Origin: Sialis fuliginosa
Taxonomy: Eukaryota > Arthropoda > Insecta > Megaloptera > Sialidae
Direction: 5' to 3'
Assembly (NCBI GenBank): GCA_961205875.1
Contig: OY540817.1
Span: forward strand, 3,755,001 to 3,819,000
DNA length: 64,000 nucleotides
The notes under the pieces: generated by a model
What the model was told of the DNA's origin: nothing
Seen by the model: the letters and a program-made list of their open reading frames with translations, nothing else
Database searches by the model: none
Program-made: the position numbers and the translations under genes
Shown here: positions 1 through 12,008 of the stretch, piece by piece
Numbering within the stretch: the stretch's first letter is position 1
Layout: each line of letters opens with the position of its first letter

Positions 1-430
1 ATGACAAAGTCATAATGGATTTAATATTAATTATAATGGATTTAATATTAATAAGTGTTCAATTTTCAGTATCGACCAATAATTACAATGGTTAGCAGTC
101 ATTTTGCTGCAGGGTAACTATTTCATTGAAAATAACAACTATTTTTCCAATCTCTACTTATTAATATTAAACCGATTATTAAATAAATGTACCTATGGGT
201 TCTTCAGATATTAAATAAAAACTAATCATTTTTTAGGAGCTGTAACTCCCTCAAAAAGAATTTCCGGACGCATGTCAGTATGACGTTTTTTGCTTGTATA
301 ATATCCTTAATCCATTGTCAAAGATTTTTAAATTCGTTGTAAATCATCCTGTATACGGATTAATAAATTACTTTTTCGGTGTATTGTGGACATTTTCGAC
401 TAATTGTAAATTGATTTAGATTATTAAGGT
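1..430. other. AT-rich repeat-bearing flank, no gene
   Basis: No coding exon is recognisable. Positions 112-156 hold, in reverse orientation, about 45 bp from one end of the MITE seen complete at 14,131 and 57,652. It is therefore a truncated copy. The rest is plain AT-rich sequence. Confidence 0.6.
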
Positions 431-606
431 TTGGCACTTTACAGAAACAGCTCTGTCACCGCTTCGACCTTGCAAATCTATTATATGTGATTTAATACAA
501 GTGGCATGTTAGCTGCATCGAAACGGCGCTGCGTTTTGACGCAGTTAACATGTAATAGATTTGCAAGGTCGAAGCGGTGACGGAGACCGTTTCTGTAAAG
601 TGCCAA
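431..606. repeat. Short palindromic element (MITE-like)
   Basis: The terminal sequence TTGGCACTTTACAGAAAC at 431 returns in reverse complement at 589-606. The inner parts also pair (ACCGCTTCGACCTTGCAAATC against its complement), giving long imperfect arms. No target duplication was identified. Superfamily unknown. Confidence 0.75.
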
Positions 607-923
607 GGCTTTAAGCTTGACAATGAAAGAGTTCGGATGGATTGATGAAAGAAAATAAAGATATTTTCCATTTATTTAGGATTATACCAAAGTAAAATAT
701 TTTTATTTCTGTCAGCTTCAATGGAAATTTTCATTAATAATTATAAAACAGTTATCTCTTTGTTATGATGTTTGAAACAAAAAAATATTTCTATAAAAAG
801 ATTAGAGGAAATATTCCATAACCCAGTTTAAGAAAACAATAAATAAATAATATAACAAATATATCTTTAATAAACGGATATACATAAATACAATTATAAA
901 TCTATTTTTATAACAAATATAAA

Positions 924-1743
924 CAGTGGCGCGTTATCCCATGGACAAAAAGGGTAATTGTCTGAGGCTCCCACCAACAACTGTAAGAATACTTGCAACA
1001 AATATTTGACGCCATACATTTTGTTTATTCATCCCTGTAATCTGTCGTGGAACTTTTAGTTTTTTCGTTGTAATTGCGATTTTTTTAAAATTTATGTTTT
1101 GTTAAGAATTATGTGCATAGGCGCATGCCGTTTTTTTTGTCCATGGGGGTAAGATTTTCGTAACTAGTGTTGAAGATCTGGATGCGGGCCATGAATATTT
1201 TGGGTCACAATTCTAACCCGAAGTGAACATAAGCGATTTTCAAATCTTGGATTGTGATCGTGCATTATTGGATATTTGAATATATCAATTAAAGCGATAA
1301 GTTAAATAAATGTGATTTAAATACAAAATTTCGTGAAAAATCGAAAAAATATCGATTTTTATCAATTTCTTTTATCGAATTTTAAAGTATAATACATGTT
1401 ACTATATAGATTTTGACGCGCTGATTTCAAATCCTTCAACTAAAATCATATCCGACCACCCGTTCAAAAGTTACGACCATTTTTCTGAAAAATTTCGAGA
1501 ACGGTTTCAGATACAGACGAAATCAAAAACACAAAATTTTTTAGTCAGATTTCATAGTTTAAATTCTACTTTTCATAGAAATATCAATATAAATACATTT
1601 TAAAATGTACAGTTTTAGCTGAAAAATTCATTAACTCGGTGACAAAAACCGTAGAATAAATAGATCTCCCAAAAAAAATTCTCCGAAACAATAAATATCT
1701 TAATTCAACACTGTATATGTGGCCCCAAAATAACGCGCCACTG
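924..1743. mobile_element. Non-autonomous hAT-like element, 820 bp
   Basis: The element begins CAGTGGCGCGTTAT and ends with the inverse ATAACGCGCCACTG. It is flanked by the perfect 8-bp direct repeat AATATAAA (916-923 and 1,744-1,751). An 8-bp target duplication with CAG...CTG termini is the hAT hallmark. An inner palindrome around the CCATGGACAAAAA motif (940-1,150) may be a second insertion or a subterminal structure. No transposase frame is present. Confidence 0.85.
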
Positions 1744-1751
1744 AATATAAA

Positions 1752-3272
1752 TAGAAACTTAATACTTATATCTTTTCTTATAAAATATAGTAAATTCACC
1801 TAGGTTTCAAGTATAACATATTGGAAAATCTTAAACTGTCTATAAACATGCAAATGTAGCAATTAAAATGCGTTGTGTCAGACGACGACAACAAACATTA
1901 TAATAGAATTTTGGGCAACAAGTAAAAACATATGGATCTGGAAAATAATAGAGCGATAAAAAACACCGACCTTCAAATACAAATAACGCGATTCAACAGT
2001 GGTGTAATAAGGGCACATCAAAAATAACTTATAAATATCTGCATTGGGAGCCACAGGACTTTCTTATACGTAATCTTGACAGTGAACAGTGTACTTGATT
2101 CAAACTAATAAAAGATAAAATAAAATGAATGGGGCATAAACTATAGATAATATTTTAACCGAAAACGAATGTTTACTCTTGTCAATTTTTGAATTTTCGA
2201 ATTATTTTTGAAATAAGAAAAAATGTTTTAGATAAAAAATCTATAATTTATTCCCCATATATTTGTTTTCAACATTTATGATTTAGTCAGAAAGAAAGAT
2301 TTTTTATTAATAATTATTTAGACTCACCCACACTGTTCACTCTCAGTATTACGTATAAGAAAGTCCCATGGTACCTATGGCAAACACGTACACTGTTCGA
2401 TCTCTGTAATACGTATAAAAAAGTCCTATGACATTCATGGTCGATATTTCTTCTCTGTTATGAACCATTTGAATATAATTTAATTTTTTTTTTCGAAAAA
2501 ATGAATAGAATATAAACAATAGACGATAATATTACCTACAATTTTTAACTTGACCCTTAATCCAACTATGTATATTATTGATTTCGTCCGACATTATTGC
2601 TTTAAAGAGAAACTATAATAATTGGATTAAGAGTATATTCTTATATTAAGAGAATATATTGTTTTCGTTATAATATAAAACAAGGATTTCTGGGCACAAG
2701 TCAATTTTTACGAATATAATCGATGTGAAATTTAAAATTATATTAATTTATTTCAAAATGGTTTACTTCTACATGAACATAACATCATTCTAACAATAGA
2801 GTATTTAATTATGAAATCTCCTATTTTAATTGATACGAGAATTACCAGAGTTACAAATAATTAGGGAGGAAAACGTTCCATTATAAATATAATTATGTAA
2901 ATTCAGCATAAAGGACACAATATAATTATCTACAAGATTGTCTGTATCAAAAGAACGTTCTCTTAAGTTGGTATCAAAGATAACGAGATCGTTATAGAGA
3001 TAAAAGTATATGTTTATTAAATATTTACTATTTAATTACTTAAAAAGCTTTCATCGCCTTGAGAATTCAATTACTGTAAATGAATTACAGCTTAATGTTT
3101 ATGTCAGTTATCATATTATGACCTAAGTATAATAAATAGAAACAAGCTTGGGGTGGGGTGAGACCCTTTAGGTCCACACAATCAACTTCCCAACACGGTA
3201 TGATTATAAATACTTGAATACTGATTATTTATTGTTACCCTATAGTTTATGTGAATATTTTTTTAATATGTA
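1752..3272. repeat. Intergenic AT-rich DNA with one inverted-repeat element
   Basis: At 2,057-2,095 the motif ACTTTCTTATACGTAAT followed by GACAGTGAACAGTGT recurs inverted at 2,328-2,367, and again in part at 2,390-2,430. This marks a small fold-back repeat of about 380 bp. A related fragment lies near 54,370. The remainder to 3,272 shows no gene or clear repeat. Confidence 0.5.
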
Positions 3273-3460
3273 AGGTAACGGCACCAGTAATGGACAACAT
3301 CCCAATGGTGAACATTTTAAAATTAATTGTTCTGAAATAGAAATATTCGTTGGTATTTGATTACTGTCATTACTGAATATTAAACTATATACATTCAACT
3401 GTCTTACAACGTAATTTGATGGCAATTGATCATTTTGTTTAAAAATAGTGGACAAATTAA
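3273..3460. repeat. Partial copy of the TA-flanked 'CACCAGT' MITE
   Basis: It starts AGGTAACGGCACCAGTAATGG after a TA dinucleotide and matches the ends of the fuller copies at 13,585-14,124, 43,875-44,402, 48,070-48,363 and 55,548-56,090. A minus-strand reading frame here resembles a plus-strand frame inside the 13.9-kb copy. That likeness is shared repeat sequence, not a conserved protein. Confidence 0.65.
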
Positions 3461-5099
3461 CAACACGGGACGACAGACTATTAAGAAATGTGTATTTTCT
3501 TATGTAAACGGTTAGTGAAGTGATTACATTTCAATCATTTTTTATGTAACTAACATTCTTTGTTTTAATGAGAAATTAAAATGTTTGATTCTTGAGCATA
3601 GTTTTAAGGTAGTTTAGCAGTCAAATATAGTATTTTTATTTTAGAGGGGGGTTTGCGTTCAATGTTCATTACTAGATACGATTTTTGTATAATACCCAGT
3701 TGTGAACACGACGTTTATAAATTATCTTGTACTCATTACTGGATTTGAAAAATGATGGGCAAATAGATTAAAATTATTAAACAACATAATAATAAATTTG
3801 AAATCATCGTATTTGAATAAGGTCAGGACAGTATAAAGAAAAATTTATAATTGGTAGGTATACTATTTTATTCAAAAATAATATTAAATAAGCTGGAAAA
3901 AAATGCACATTCATTATAGTTTAATTAGAATAATAATAATTTAATTAGTTAATATTAATTAACTAGGGCAAGACCGTATTAAGATTTTATTTTTGATATA
4001 TTTATATTACAAATACACAAAAATGTAAAGAAAACTGTATAGTTGATATAATTAAACTAAATTATAATATTTAGTAATTTAGACAGACCCGTATTTACGA
4101 AAATTTAAAAATGATATATTCATATAAAGAAAGTAAAAATATTGCGTTTTTTGAAACACCCTAATGTATGTAGTGTACGTTTACGATGTATGTATGTGTC
4201 AGAACTTGTAAAATATCTTTATTGTGGTATGCAAAGCACTCTGTTCTAGATCCAAAGGGATTATACCCCAACTTCGGTCTCTACATTAACAAAGTTATAT
4301 GAAAAAACAACAGAGACACATTCCATGTGTTTTTTTAGGATGTCTGCAATTAAATTATGAGATAAAATGGCAAAAAATTATATACGTTTTCCAACCGACA
4401 AGATGAAAAAATAAATAAAATAAACAAAATAAATTCGGCTTTATAACAACGAACTTTTAAAAAAATATTGGTGACCTCTAGTTTAGATCACAATTTAGTT
4501 TACCGATAACACGATCAACTGCGGATTATACCCAGAAGCCAAGATTAAAATCTTTTATTTATTAAATAAACCGTATAAGAGAAAAAAATTACAATTTATA
4601 AAAAAACATTACATTTTTAAACCTATAAATTTAAGCATGTTTAAGGGGTATAGAGGGGTGGGGTGATTTTTCTATATTTTTTCTTTGTACTATATTTATT
4701 ATATCGGATTGAAGCAAACTACAAACCTATATGGATTATTTCTTATTTTATTTATGACACAACTAGTTGAATTTTAACGTAGTGGGATGGGGGAGTTCTA
4801 AAAAATGACGAACATGTGCTTACAGCATTCACTTATGATTGACCTATTATATCAATAACAGTGGTGCACTCAGAAAAAACATCTGCCAAGTAAATGCACA
4901 GTGATTCCTTGTGCTAAATTCGTCAAATGTAGTTAATTATTCAACAATTTAAATAAAAACCGATAGTGTTCAGATTTTCTGGGATTGGTTATAAGGATTT
5001 AATTTTTATACAATTTTACTAAAAAATATTCGTTCCAAATTTTTCTTAAGAACATTTCGTACATTTTATATTTTTTGAAAATTAAAAAAACAAATGACG
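3461..5099. other. AT-rich intergenic DNA, nothing recognised
   Basis: No exon, RNA gene or complete element was seen. A short stretch near 4,525-4,545 (CCCAGAAGCCAAGAT) is a fragment of the palindromic family found complete at 10,173 and 60,591. Confidence 0.5.
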
Positions 5100-5525
5100 A
5101 TTTTTTAAAGCAAATTGAGATAAATCTGTAACGTTGTGTGACCTATATTATAGGAAATTAAATGCTCTACAAAAAAGATTCTATGCAATTTTCGCGTAAC
5201 ATGTGTCGTTTTTGCGATATCTTGAAAAAAACATAATTTGAGATGTCAACCCTATCCCTTACACACGATTTTGAAATGGGACCGTCCTCAAGCCAGACCC
5301 AACCAATCAACCAAGTTACATTAATATCGTTTCAGTGCTTCATTAGTTATGCGTGTGACAAGGATTCAGGGGACAGACACACAGACAGATAGAAATGGAA
5401 CGAAATGTGTTTCTCTTAACCTAAACGGAAAGATTGAGTTAAAATATTGAAATCGGAGAACATTTTTGTCTCATTCTAAAACGATCACAAAGCTTCTCGT
5501 ATCTTTGATATTGCGAGGAAGAAAA
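5100..5525 (+). repeat. Dispersed repeat family A, copy 1
   Basis: This copy matches ones at 22,000-22,410 (reverse), 41,480-41,925 and 61,870-62,225. Shared landmarks run in order: a GGAAATTTAATGCTCTACAA-like start, AACATGTGTCGTT, a pyrimidine-rich block, AGCCAGACCCAACCA, a 'sequence GGTTCAGTGGTTCATGAG'-type block, GACA/GGAC tandem units, and an end resembling AGCTTCTCGTATCTTTGATA. A diverged relative is at 31,195-31,420. No coding capacity or terminal inverted repeat was found, so the class is unknown. Confidence 0.8.
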
Positions 5526-5730
5526 ATTGAGTGTGTTAAATTTTGTAAATGTAAATTTAATTTTATGTATCGCATTGTTAAATTAAACAATATATATATA
5601 TTGATTAATTCAGGTCCAATCCCACTAGTTAATAATAATTAAATAACATGATATTAAAATTATATGATATGAAAAAATCGATGATTACGATAGACAGAAA
5701 ACGTGCTCTGAATGTAATAACTTCACGTAC

Positions 5731-5880
5731 TTTCCTGTTAATTGGAGAGCCTCTAATTAACTCAGGCTCGGAGTCAGTGTCGTTCAGCAGCCAGGAGCGT
5801 ACCCGCGAGTACAGTGAGGGGGACTCGGGGGAGGCGTCCAAACATTTTAGATTGTAGTCATTATCCATTACTTCTTCCAT
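5731..5880 (-). CDS. Candidate first coding exon of an unrecognised gene
   Basis: From an ATG at 5,880 a 50-codon frame runs to a donor-like AAA|GTACGT at 5,731-5,730. Its base composition and codon use look coding: it is clearly GC-richer than its surroundings and rich in acidic, Ser, Pro and Leu residues, with the stretch YSRVRSWLLNDTDSEPELIR. An in-frame stop lies about 30 bp upstream of the ATG with no acceptor AG between, so the ATG would be the true start. No downstream exon was identified to the left and I do not recognise the protein. A chance open frame remains possible. Confidence 0.35.
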
Positions 5881-6117
5881 TTTTATTTTGTGTAACAGTT
5901 TTTAAAATTTCACATTCAATTATTTTAAGATGATATTGGAAAATTTTTTTTGGTCACATTAAGTTGTTACTTTTTTATTTTAGAGTATTTATTATTGAAA
6001 CTTATGTTAATTAGTTTAGTTTTAACTAATGAAAAAAAGTTAATTAATTGAAATGATTTTTCATTTTTAATTAATTAATTAAATTACTATAGTCCATTCG
6101 TTAATGAATTTCGCATA
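5881..6117. other. Possible promoter/leader of the 5.8-kb exon
   Basis: AT-rich sequence with no repeat ends recognised. If the exon at 5,731-5,880 is real, its 5' untranslated region and promoter would lie here on the minus strand. No specific promoter motif was identified. Confidence 0.25.
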
Positions 6118-7178
6118 CAGTAATCCCTCCATTTATGCGGTTAATTGGTTCCATGAAAACAGCGCGTAAATGAGGCAATAGAAATCCATGTAGAAAATAG
6201 ATATCTGTTCCATATTCTCTTGGATTCTGATAAAAAAACCGTTTTTTATTACCACCTTAGTAGGAAATGCCAGCCTTGATGATGGGCCGAAGTTTCACCC
6301 AATATTGGGTTGCCAAGTGTTGCTTTTCGGTATTGGTCCCAGTCTAGGCCAACCTTCAGATACCGAAATTCGGATCACTTATTGGGAGCGTTCACGACTG
6401 ACCAAAAAACAGAACAACAAGCTTTGATTGGTTGATTCATGGAATTTCTGGTGGAATGTACCAGAAATTTAGAGAATGTCATTGTTTGCGTGTAAGGAAG
6501 TGAGAAAGAAGTAACCAGAAAGAGATAGAAACTAGTGACCAGGCTAACCAAAGAACTTTTATGTTCACTTCATGTTGAGCGTTTCTGTCAGAACACTAGT
6601 TTCTATCTCTTTCGGGTTACTTCTTTCTCAATTCCTTACACGCTTAACAAATGATATTCTTTAAATTTCTGGTACATTCCACCAGAAATTCCATGAATCA
6701 ACCAATCAAAGCTCGTTGTTCACTGTTTTTGGTCAGTCGTGAACGTGACCATTGTTTACCCAAGATTTGGCCAACTCTGGGCCAGCCTTGGTACGACAAG
6801 CCTTGGCCGAGTCTTGAACGAAGTTATCATTTGTATCTTGGCCCAGTGTTGGTTAGCATTGGCGTAAGCCTGGGCCAACCGTGGTCCCTTTGTAATTTCT
6901 TACATGGGTAACTATTATAAAAATATATAATCTTATTGTTAATGTTTATTCAAAATCAATTAAATTATTAATAAAAGAAATTCACTGTTATATTATGTTT
7001 ACTATAAATTGACAAATACAGAATAAATACACGTCTTGAAGAATCAAAGTTTGGGGAATATTTGAGTTCCGTTATACATGTGCGTGGTGACAACCGGTGT
7101 CTAGTAGATTAGTGAACATGTAAAACATTTTCAACCGCGTAAAAGTAAATGGAGACCGCATAAATGTAGGGATTACTG
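6118..7178. mobile_element. Non-autonomous pogo/Tigger-like element with inner fold-back
   Basis: The termini CAGTAATCCCTCCATTTATG and its inverse (CATAAATGTAGGGATTACTG) are bounded by TA on both sides, as in the Tc1/mariner-pogo group. Inside, a large inverted repeat (about 6,380-6,730, with GGAATTTCTGGTGGAATGTA near 6,441 pairing with its complement near 6,668) and TTGGCC-rich flanks suggest a second palindromic element. The short copy at 36,602-36,726 has the same ends. The 86-codon frame at 6,651 is an accident of the repeat. Confidence 0.8.
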
Positions 7179-7187
7179 TATATGTAT

Positions 7188-7383
7188 TAGAGATCAGATC
7201 GGACCTTAAAAAAGTCGCTCGACCCGATCCGAAACTTTTTTTTTCGGCCCGGTCCGATTTATACGATTTATATTAAGTTACGATCCGACCCGGTCTGGTT
7301 TATACTAAGGTCCGATCCGATCCGATCCGATCCGGTCTGAACATTACAAACAAAAATTAAGCTCGGCCCGAACTGATCTAAGA
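7188..7383. repeat. Degenerate GATCC/GGCCCG-rich repeat
   Basis: Interrupted repeats of the GATCCGATCCGATCCG type, with CGGCCCGGTCCGA variants. The ends TAGAGATCAGATCGGA and TCGGCCCGAACTGATCTA are loosely inverted, so this may be a small transposon with simple internal repeats. No clear target duplication. Confidence 0.5.
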
Positions 7384-8826
7384 AAATTGTATTGTATTAC
7401 AATACAATTTTTTTTTGATAGTTCATATAATAAATTATATATATTAAAAAGGAAGTATATAATGAGTCACCTCAACCCTGATGTTTTTATTTAAATTTTA
7501 GTAAAAAGGTAGTTTTTAAAAAATTTACGTTACTTACCCATAAACATTAGCGATTTTCATTGGTTAAGCTATTAATATATTTTTTTAATTATGGTTGATC
7601 ATTATTTTTTGGAACTTCGGGAACAATTTGAGACCAATTACGAGTCATTTGGATGATTTTAACAAAAGTTATTAATTTTTAAAGTATTTTCCCCGAAAAA
7701 AAGCATTTTTACTTTTCTCAAACCCTCTAGAAAGAGTAATTTTTGGTCAAATTCAGTATATGTGGTCCCAATCAATTTGTTTGTGTCCCTAACAAATATC
7801 AACCATAAAAAAAAAACCATCATCGATTTAGATTTTGAGATAAATTGAAAAAAAGGTTGGAAACGGGGTTTCCACCCTTCAACCCCATTTTTAAGGGTGT
7901 GGCACCATTTTTCTCCAGTCCGGGTTATTTTTTTCGAATTCTACGCCCCAAAATCTATAATATTCAACCATACAATTGCTTTTGTTCGAGTAGGTGAGGT
8001 AGCCAAGTGCGTGAATGTGCTTGTGTGCCTCGCACTTAAATATTTGTAACTTTTTTGTTTATGAAATGTACTAAAAATTTTTTTCAGGAAAAAGTTAAGT
8101 AGATTTTACAGAACAATACTGTGAAAAAATTTTGTTTCTATACATATGAGAAGTTGGTTAAATTTCTATTTGTTTATTAAAATATTTATTATTTATAAGA
8201 AAAAATTAAAACTTTTATGAAAACTTTATTTCATCTAAATTGAGAATTATTTTTAGTCCTACCATAAAAATTTCATTATTTTTTACTCAGTTTTTACAGA
8301 GAAATCACAATTTTAAAAAAACCCTATATAAAAATTCATTTGCTTATAACTTTTAAAAAAATCAAAATTTTCAAAAAATATCTCAGAACATTAATTTTGG
8401 ACAATAAAACTTCAAAGTTCTACAATAAAAAGTTTAAGTGTAAGAAGTTGATTTTTAGTGTTCCCACTTCAGAAAACTTAACTCAATATAAAAATATACT
8501 AATTCATTGATATGCAACGCGATGGTAGCGAGTAATATGTATTGAGGTAGCGCTGGAAAAATAACATAGGTATAGGAAACTTAACATAGAACAGAACAAA
8601 AACTTTTTTAACTTTGATGCTTAAAATATATTCCACCGTTATTAGTTTTATGAATTTCAAATTAGTATTTCTTTTATAATTCTATTTTTAAACATTGTAT
8701 GTAATTTTTATTAAACTTTTGTTCATGAATTAATTATGTATTCAAATTATTTTAATATAAATTCTGTACACATGTAAAATAATTGAATTCAAATTAGTTT
8801 ATTAATTTAAATTTTCGTTACCTATA
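7384..8826. other. AT-rich intergenic DNA, no gene
   Basis: No exon recognised. The block at 7,850-7,950 (CCACCC and GGGGTT runs) and GCCAAGTGCGTGAATGTGCT at 8,002 look like old repeat fragments; the latter recalls the 5' end of the repeat family at 10,057 and 50,033. Confidence 0.45.
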
Positions 8827-9679
8827 CAGAGCGTTCACGATGAAAGGAACAAATTCGTTTAAAATTCAGGTAATTATTTTGTGGAAAAACGCTCGGACCC
8901 GTCGATTAGTATTTTTAGTTGCGGATTTTTTGACATAAGAAAATTCTATACAAGGTGTCTCAGAAAAAACATATGCAGTCATCATTGATTTTTTTAAATG
9001 GAACACCCTATATATTATACCATTTTTGAATTGTGCGATAAATTCTGAACACTTTTTGTACAGCATATCATATCTCTAAAATCAGTGGTTTTCGGAATAA
9101 TGACGTTTGAAAATTGGCATTTTGAAATACACACAAGTCAAATAAAATGTTTAAATTGAAAAAATAAACTTTGAACATTTTTTTAAAAGCCAACAAAAAC
9201 ATCCTAGTATTGCAAAAAAAAGAAGAAAAAAAGAAAAAAAAATTTAAAAAAAAACATTGAACTTTTTTTTTCCTTTTTTTTCTTTTTTTTTTGCAATACC
9301 AGGATGTTTTTGTTGGCTTTTAAAAAAATGTTCAAAGTTTATTTTTTCAATTTAAACATTTTATTTGACTTGTGTGTATTTCAAAATGCCAATTTTCAAA
9401 CGTCATTATTCCGAAAACCACTGATTTTAGAGATATGATATGCTGTACAAAAAGTGTTCAGAATTTATCGCACAATTCAAAAATGGTATAATATATAGGG
9501 TGTTCCATTTAAAAAAATCAATGATGACTGCATATGTTTTTTCTGAGACATCCTGTATAGAATTTTCTTATGTCAAAAAATCCGCAACTAAAAATACTAA
9601 TCGACGGGTCCGAGCGTTTTTCCACAAAATAATTACCTGAATTTTAAACGAATTTGTTCCTTTCATCGTGAACGCACTG
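8827..9679. mobile_element. Fold-back element, 853 bp, TA-flanked
   Basis: Two near-identical arms of about 410 bp meet at a purine-rich/pyrimidine-rich centre near 9,240. The ends are CAGAGCGTTCACGATGAAAG and the inverse of CAGTGCGTTCACGATGAAAG, each next to TA, suggesting a Tc1/mariner-type insertion. Because the arms match almost perfectly, the same 66-codon frame appears once on each strand (8,866-9,066 and 9,440-9,640). These are mirror images, not genes. Confidence 0.9.
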
Positions 9680-10056
9680 TATAAAGTATGTTTTAATTTA
9701 TTTAATTCATTTCATTATTCATTGAAATGCAAAAATAAAATTAATAATAAATATGAGGTACATTAATATGGAATTGATATAAATTTTAATTAGTAGCAGT
9801 TTAAATATTTTATTCAAAAGGTAAAATTTGTTAATCAATTTTAAATTAAAATATGTAATGCCAGCACCATTATACATATTTTCAATTTTTTCCAGATTTT
9901 TCTCACTACCATTTACGGATATATGAGCAAAATATTTTTACGATTATTTTGAAAATTTGTTAAACGAAGATTTTAATAATAATAATAAAACATTTACATA
10001 TTTAAATTCCTTAAATTGTCAGCTTTCATTTGACATCCTTCGACAGGATTTAATTT
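9680..10056. other. AT-rich intergenic DNA, nothing recognised
   Basis: No gene, repeat end or RNA structure was identified. Confidence 0.5.
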
Positions 10057-10740
10057 TAAATAAAACAGCCAAGTACGTGTTGGGAACGTACATGATAGGT
10101 TTCCGTAGTCATTACGATTTATAAACAAGAGTTATTTCAAAGGACGCTCTGATAACGACATTTAAATGCAAAGTCTTGAGGCTTCCGCGGTGATCTTGAT
10201 ATGAATCTTGGCTTCTGGGTGTAAGCCGCGTCGGTTTGGCCGTTTTATCGGCCACGTTTCGTCACACATTGCAGTGGACATTTTCAGGGCACAAACCGAC
10301 GCGGCTTACACCCAGAAGCCAAGATCCATATTTAAAAGCAAATATATCGTGACTGAAGGGTTAAAATCAAAAGGTCATTTAACATTTTTTGTTGCATTTT
10401 AGGAGACCTATCTAAAGATACCCTACTCAATGGGGTAAGTGAGAAAAAAAATGTGAGTTCACTTTTCAATTTATGGGAGGGGGGTCCAAAATAAATTTGA
10501 TAGTGTTCGTTATAATTTTCAGTGAAAGTACTAATTAAAAGCTATATTCTCGAATTTTTTCAGATTTTTTATTTTGATAGTTTAGAAAATAGAGGGGGGT
10601 GGGTGGAAGCTATGATAACGACATTTAAATGTAAATATATCGTGACTGAAGGGTTAAAATCAAAAGGTAATTTAACATGTTAACATTTTAGGAGACCTAT
10701 CTAATGACACCCCACTTAATAGGGTAAGTGAAAAAAATGT
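10057..10740 (+). repeat. Dispersed repeat family B, copy interrupted by an insertion
   Basis: It begins near CAGCCAAGTACGTGTTGGGA with a short hairpin (GTACGT/ACGTAC) and shares blocks with 50,033-50,718: GATAGGTTTCCGTAGTCATT, ATATCGTGACTGAAGGGTTA and GGAGACCTATCTAAAGATAC. Part of the module is repeated at 10,610-10,740. It is split by the palindromic element at 10,173-10,329. The start resembles a repeat common in lepidopteran and other insect genomes; its class is unresolved. Confidence 0.75.
10173..10329. mobile_element. Palindromic insertion, about 13-bp target duplication
   Basis: The flanks ATTTAAATGCAAA (10,160-10,172) and ATTTAAAAGCAAA (10,330-10,342) match at 12 of 13 positions. 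The uninterrupted paralogue near 50,125 contains one copy, so this is a true insertion. Inside, GCTTCTGGGTGTAAGCCGCG and its reverse complement form the palindrome, separated by CGTTTCGTCACACATTGCAG. Same family as 47,451 and 60,591. A duplication this long suggests retroelement-type insertion, possibly of Penelope type (inference). Confidence 0.8.
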
Positions 10741-11905
10741 TCAGTCCGATATTGGTACAGAACACTAACACTAACTTTTTTATATTATTATATATTTTTC
10801 ATAATTATAGCCAATTAGCTGTTACCCGCAACTTCGTCTGCGTAGAATTTGTATTTTTTTTATCTAATCAATTATCGGGATTTATCAAGATCGCGTGCTC
10901 GGTAGGCAACTTTTTTTTATTAAATGGAATGGTATATTTTTTATTTCATATAATTATAAAACATGTTATTCTGGATAACTTTTATATAAAATATTTTTTT
11001 CTTAGAGCAATAATTTAGACATCATTTAATATTAAAAAAAATTTTTTTTTTTTTTTTTTAATTTAAATTATTGGCTATCGGGCGTAGCCCCTCAGCCAGA
11101 CTTGAACTGTAGTGTTATATATTATATATATATTTTTTCTTCTGTTTATTTTTATTTTTATTTCTGTTGTTATTTTTTAAATTTTTTTTATTAAAAAATT
11201 GAATTTACGAATTTAAAGTTGATTTTATTTGCTAGTTACATCAAATAAACTAAAATAATAATAATCAGTAATTGTTGAAATGCATGTATTTATTATAAAA
11301 AATACAATTATATGTAATTTAAATTTTACTTTTTGAATATAAATTAATTTTCAATGTGTAATAATAAAAAAAATAAAAACAAAAAACAAACTCTTTAATA
11401 TCTCAGTTTAAACATAAATGGAGTTAGGTCACTTTCAAAATAAACAGCTCATATAAAAAAACCAGAGATATTTTTTATTTAAACTTTTTTGGTATTCTCA
11501 ATAGTAACAGAAATAAATGACTGATCCTATAATAATTATACACCCTGTTACTTTCGCACTTATAATATGTGTATGGAAGTATGGATTAATAAAATCATTG
11601 TCGACGCGCCTGAATTTAATATGGCCCGTGATAATATTCACACGTTTCTCGCGACACAAAAGTTTAATAATTCAGAGAAAACTCGTCGGCTGAATAAAGG
11701 AATAAATAAAACATAATATGATAAACGTGTGTGGTACAAATCCGTGACAATCTAAAACACAACTCGTCGGATATTTTTAATATTTAACGTTCAAAGATTA
11801 TTTTTTCTTTATAACATATTACTGCGAATATTATTATTTAATTATTAATAATTAATAATAATAATAAGACGTAACCTAAAATAATAACAAAAATATGTTA
11901 TAGTA
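10741..11905. repeat. AT-rich DNA with a retroelement-like tail fragment
   Basis: ACCCGCAACTTCGTCTGCGT at 10,826, followed by ATTTGTATTTTTTTTATCTA, is an old fragment of a repeat family widespread in insects; relatives lie near 17,335, 21,185, 27,870 and 63,455. The rest, including the 96-codon frame at 10,728, is low-complexity AT sequence and not credible as coding. Confidence 0.5.
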
Positions 11906-12008
11906 AGGTACTGGCACCAGTCTTGGACGCTTTAAGAGCAAGGTATACTGATTTTTGGGATTGGTGGTCTTCTTTTTGTAACTCTCATGAACTCATGTTA
12001 CAAATAAA

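Noticed and set aside
3240-3455. Similar predicted peptides here and at 13,942-14,133
   Set aside because: The likeness follows from both being copies of the same TA-flanked MITE.
8866-9640. Identical 66-codon frames on opposite strands
   Set aside because: They are the two arms of one fold-back element; no domain, splice site or start context supports a gene.
10208-10402. Frame starting MASGCKPRRFGR, also at 60,531-60,800
   Set aside because: Read through the palindromic insertion family; the frame runs out into unrelated flanks in each copy.
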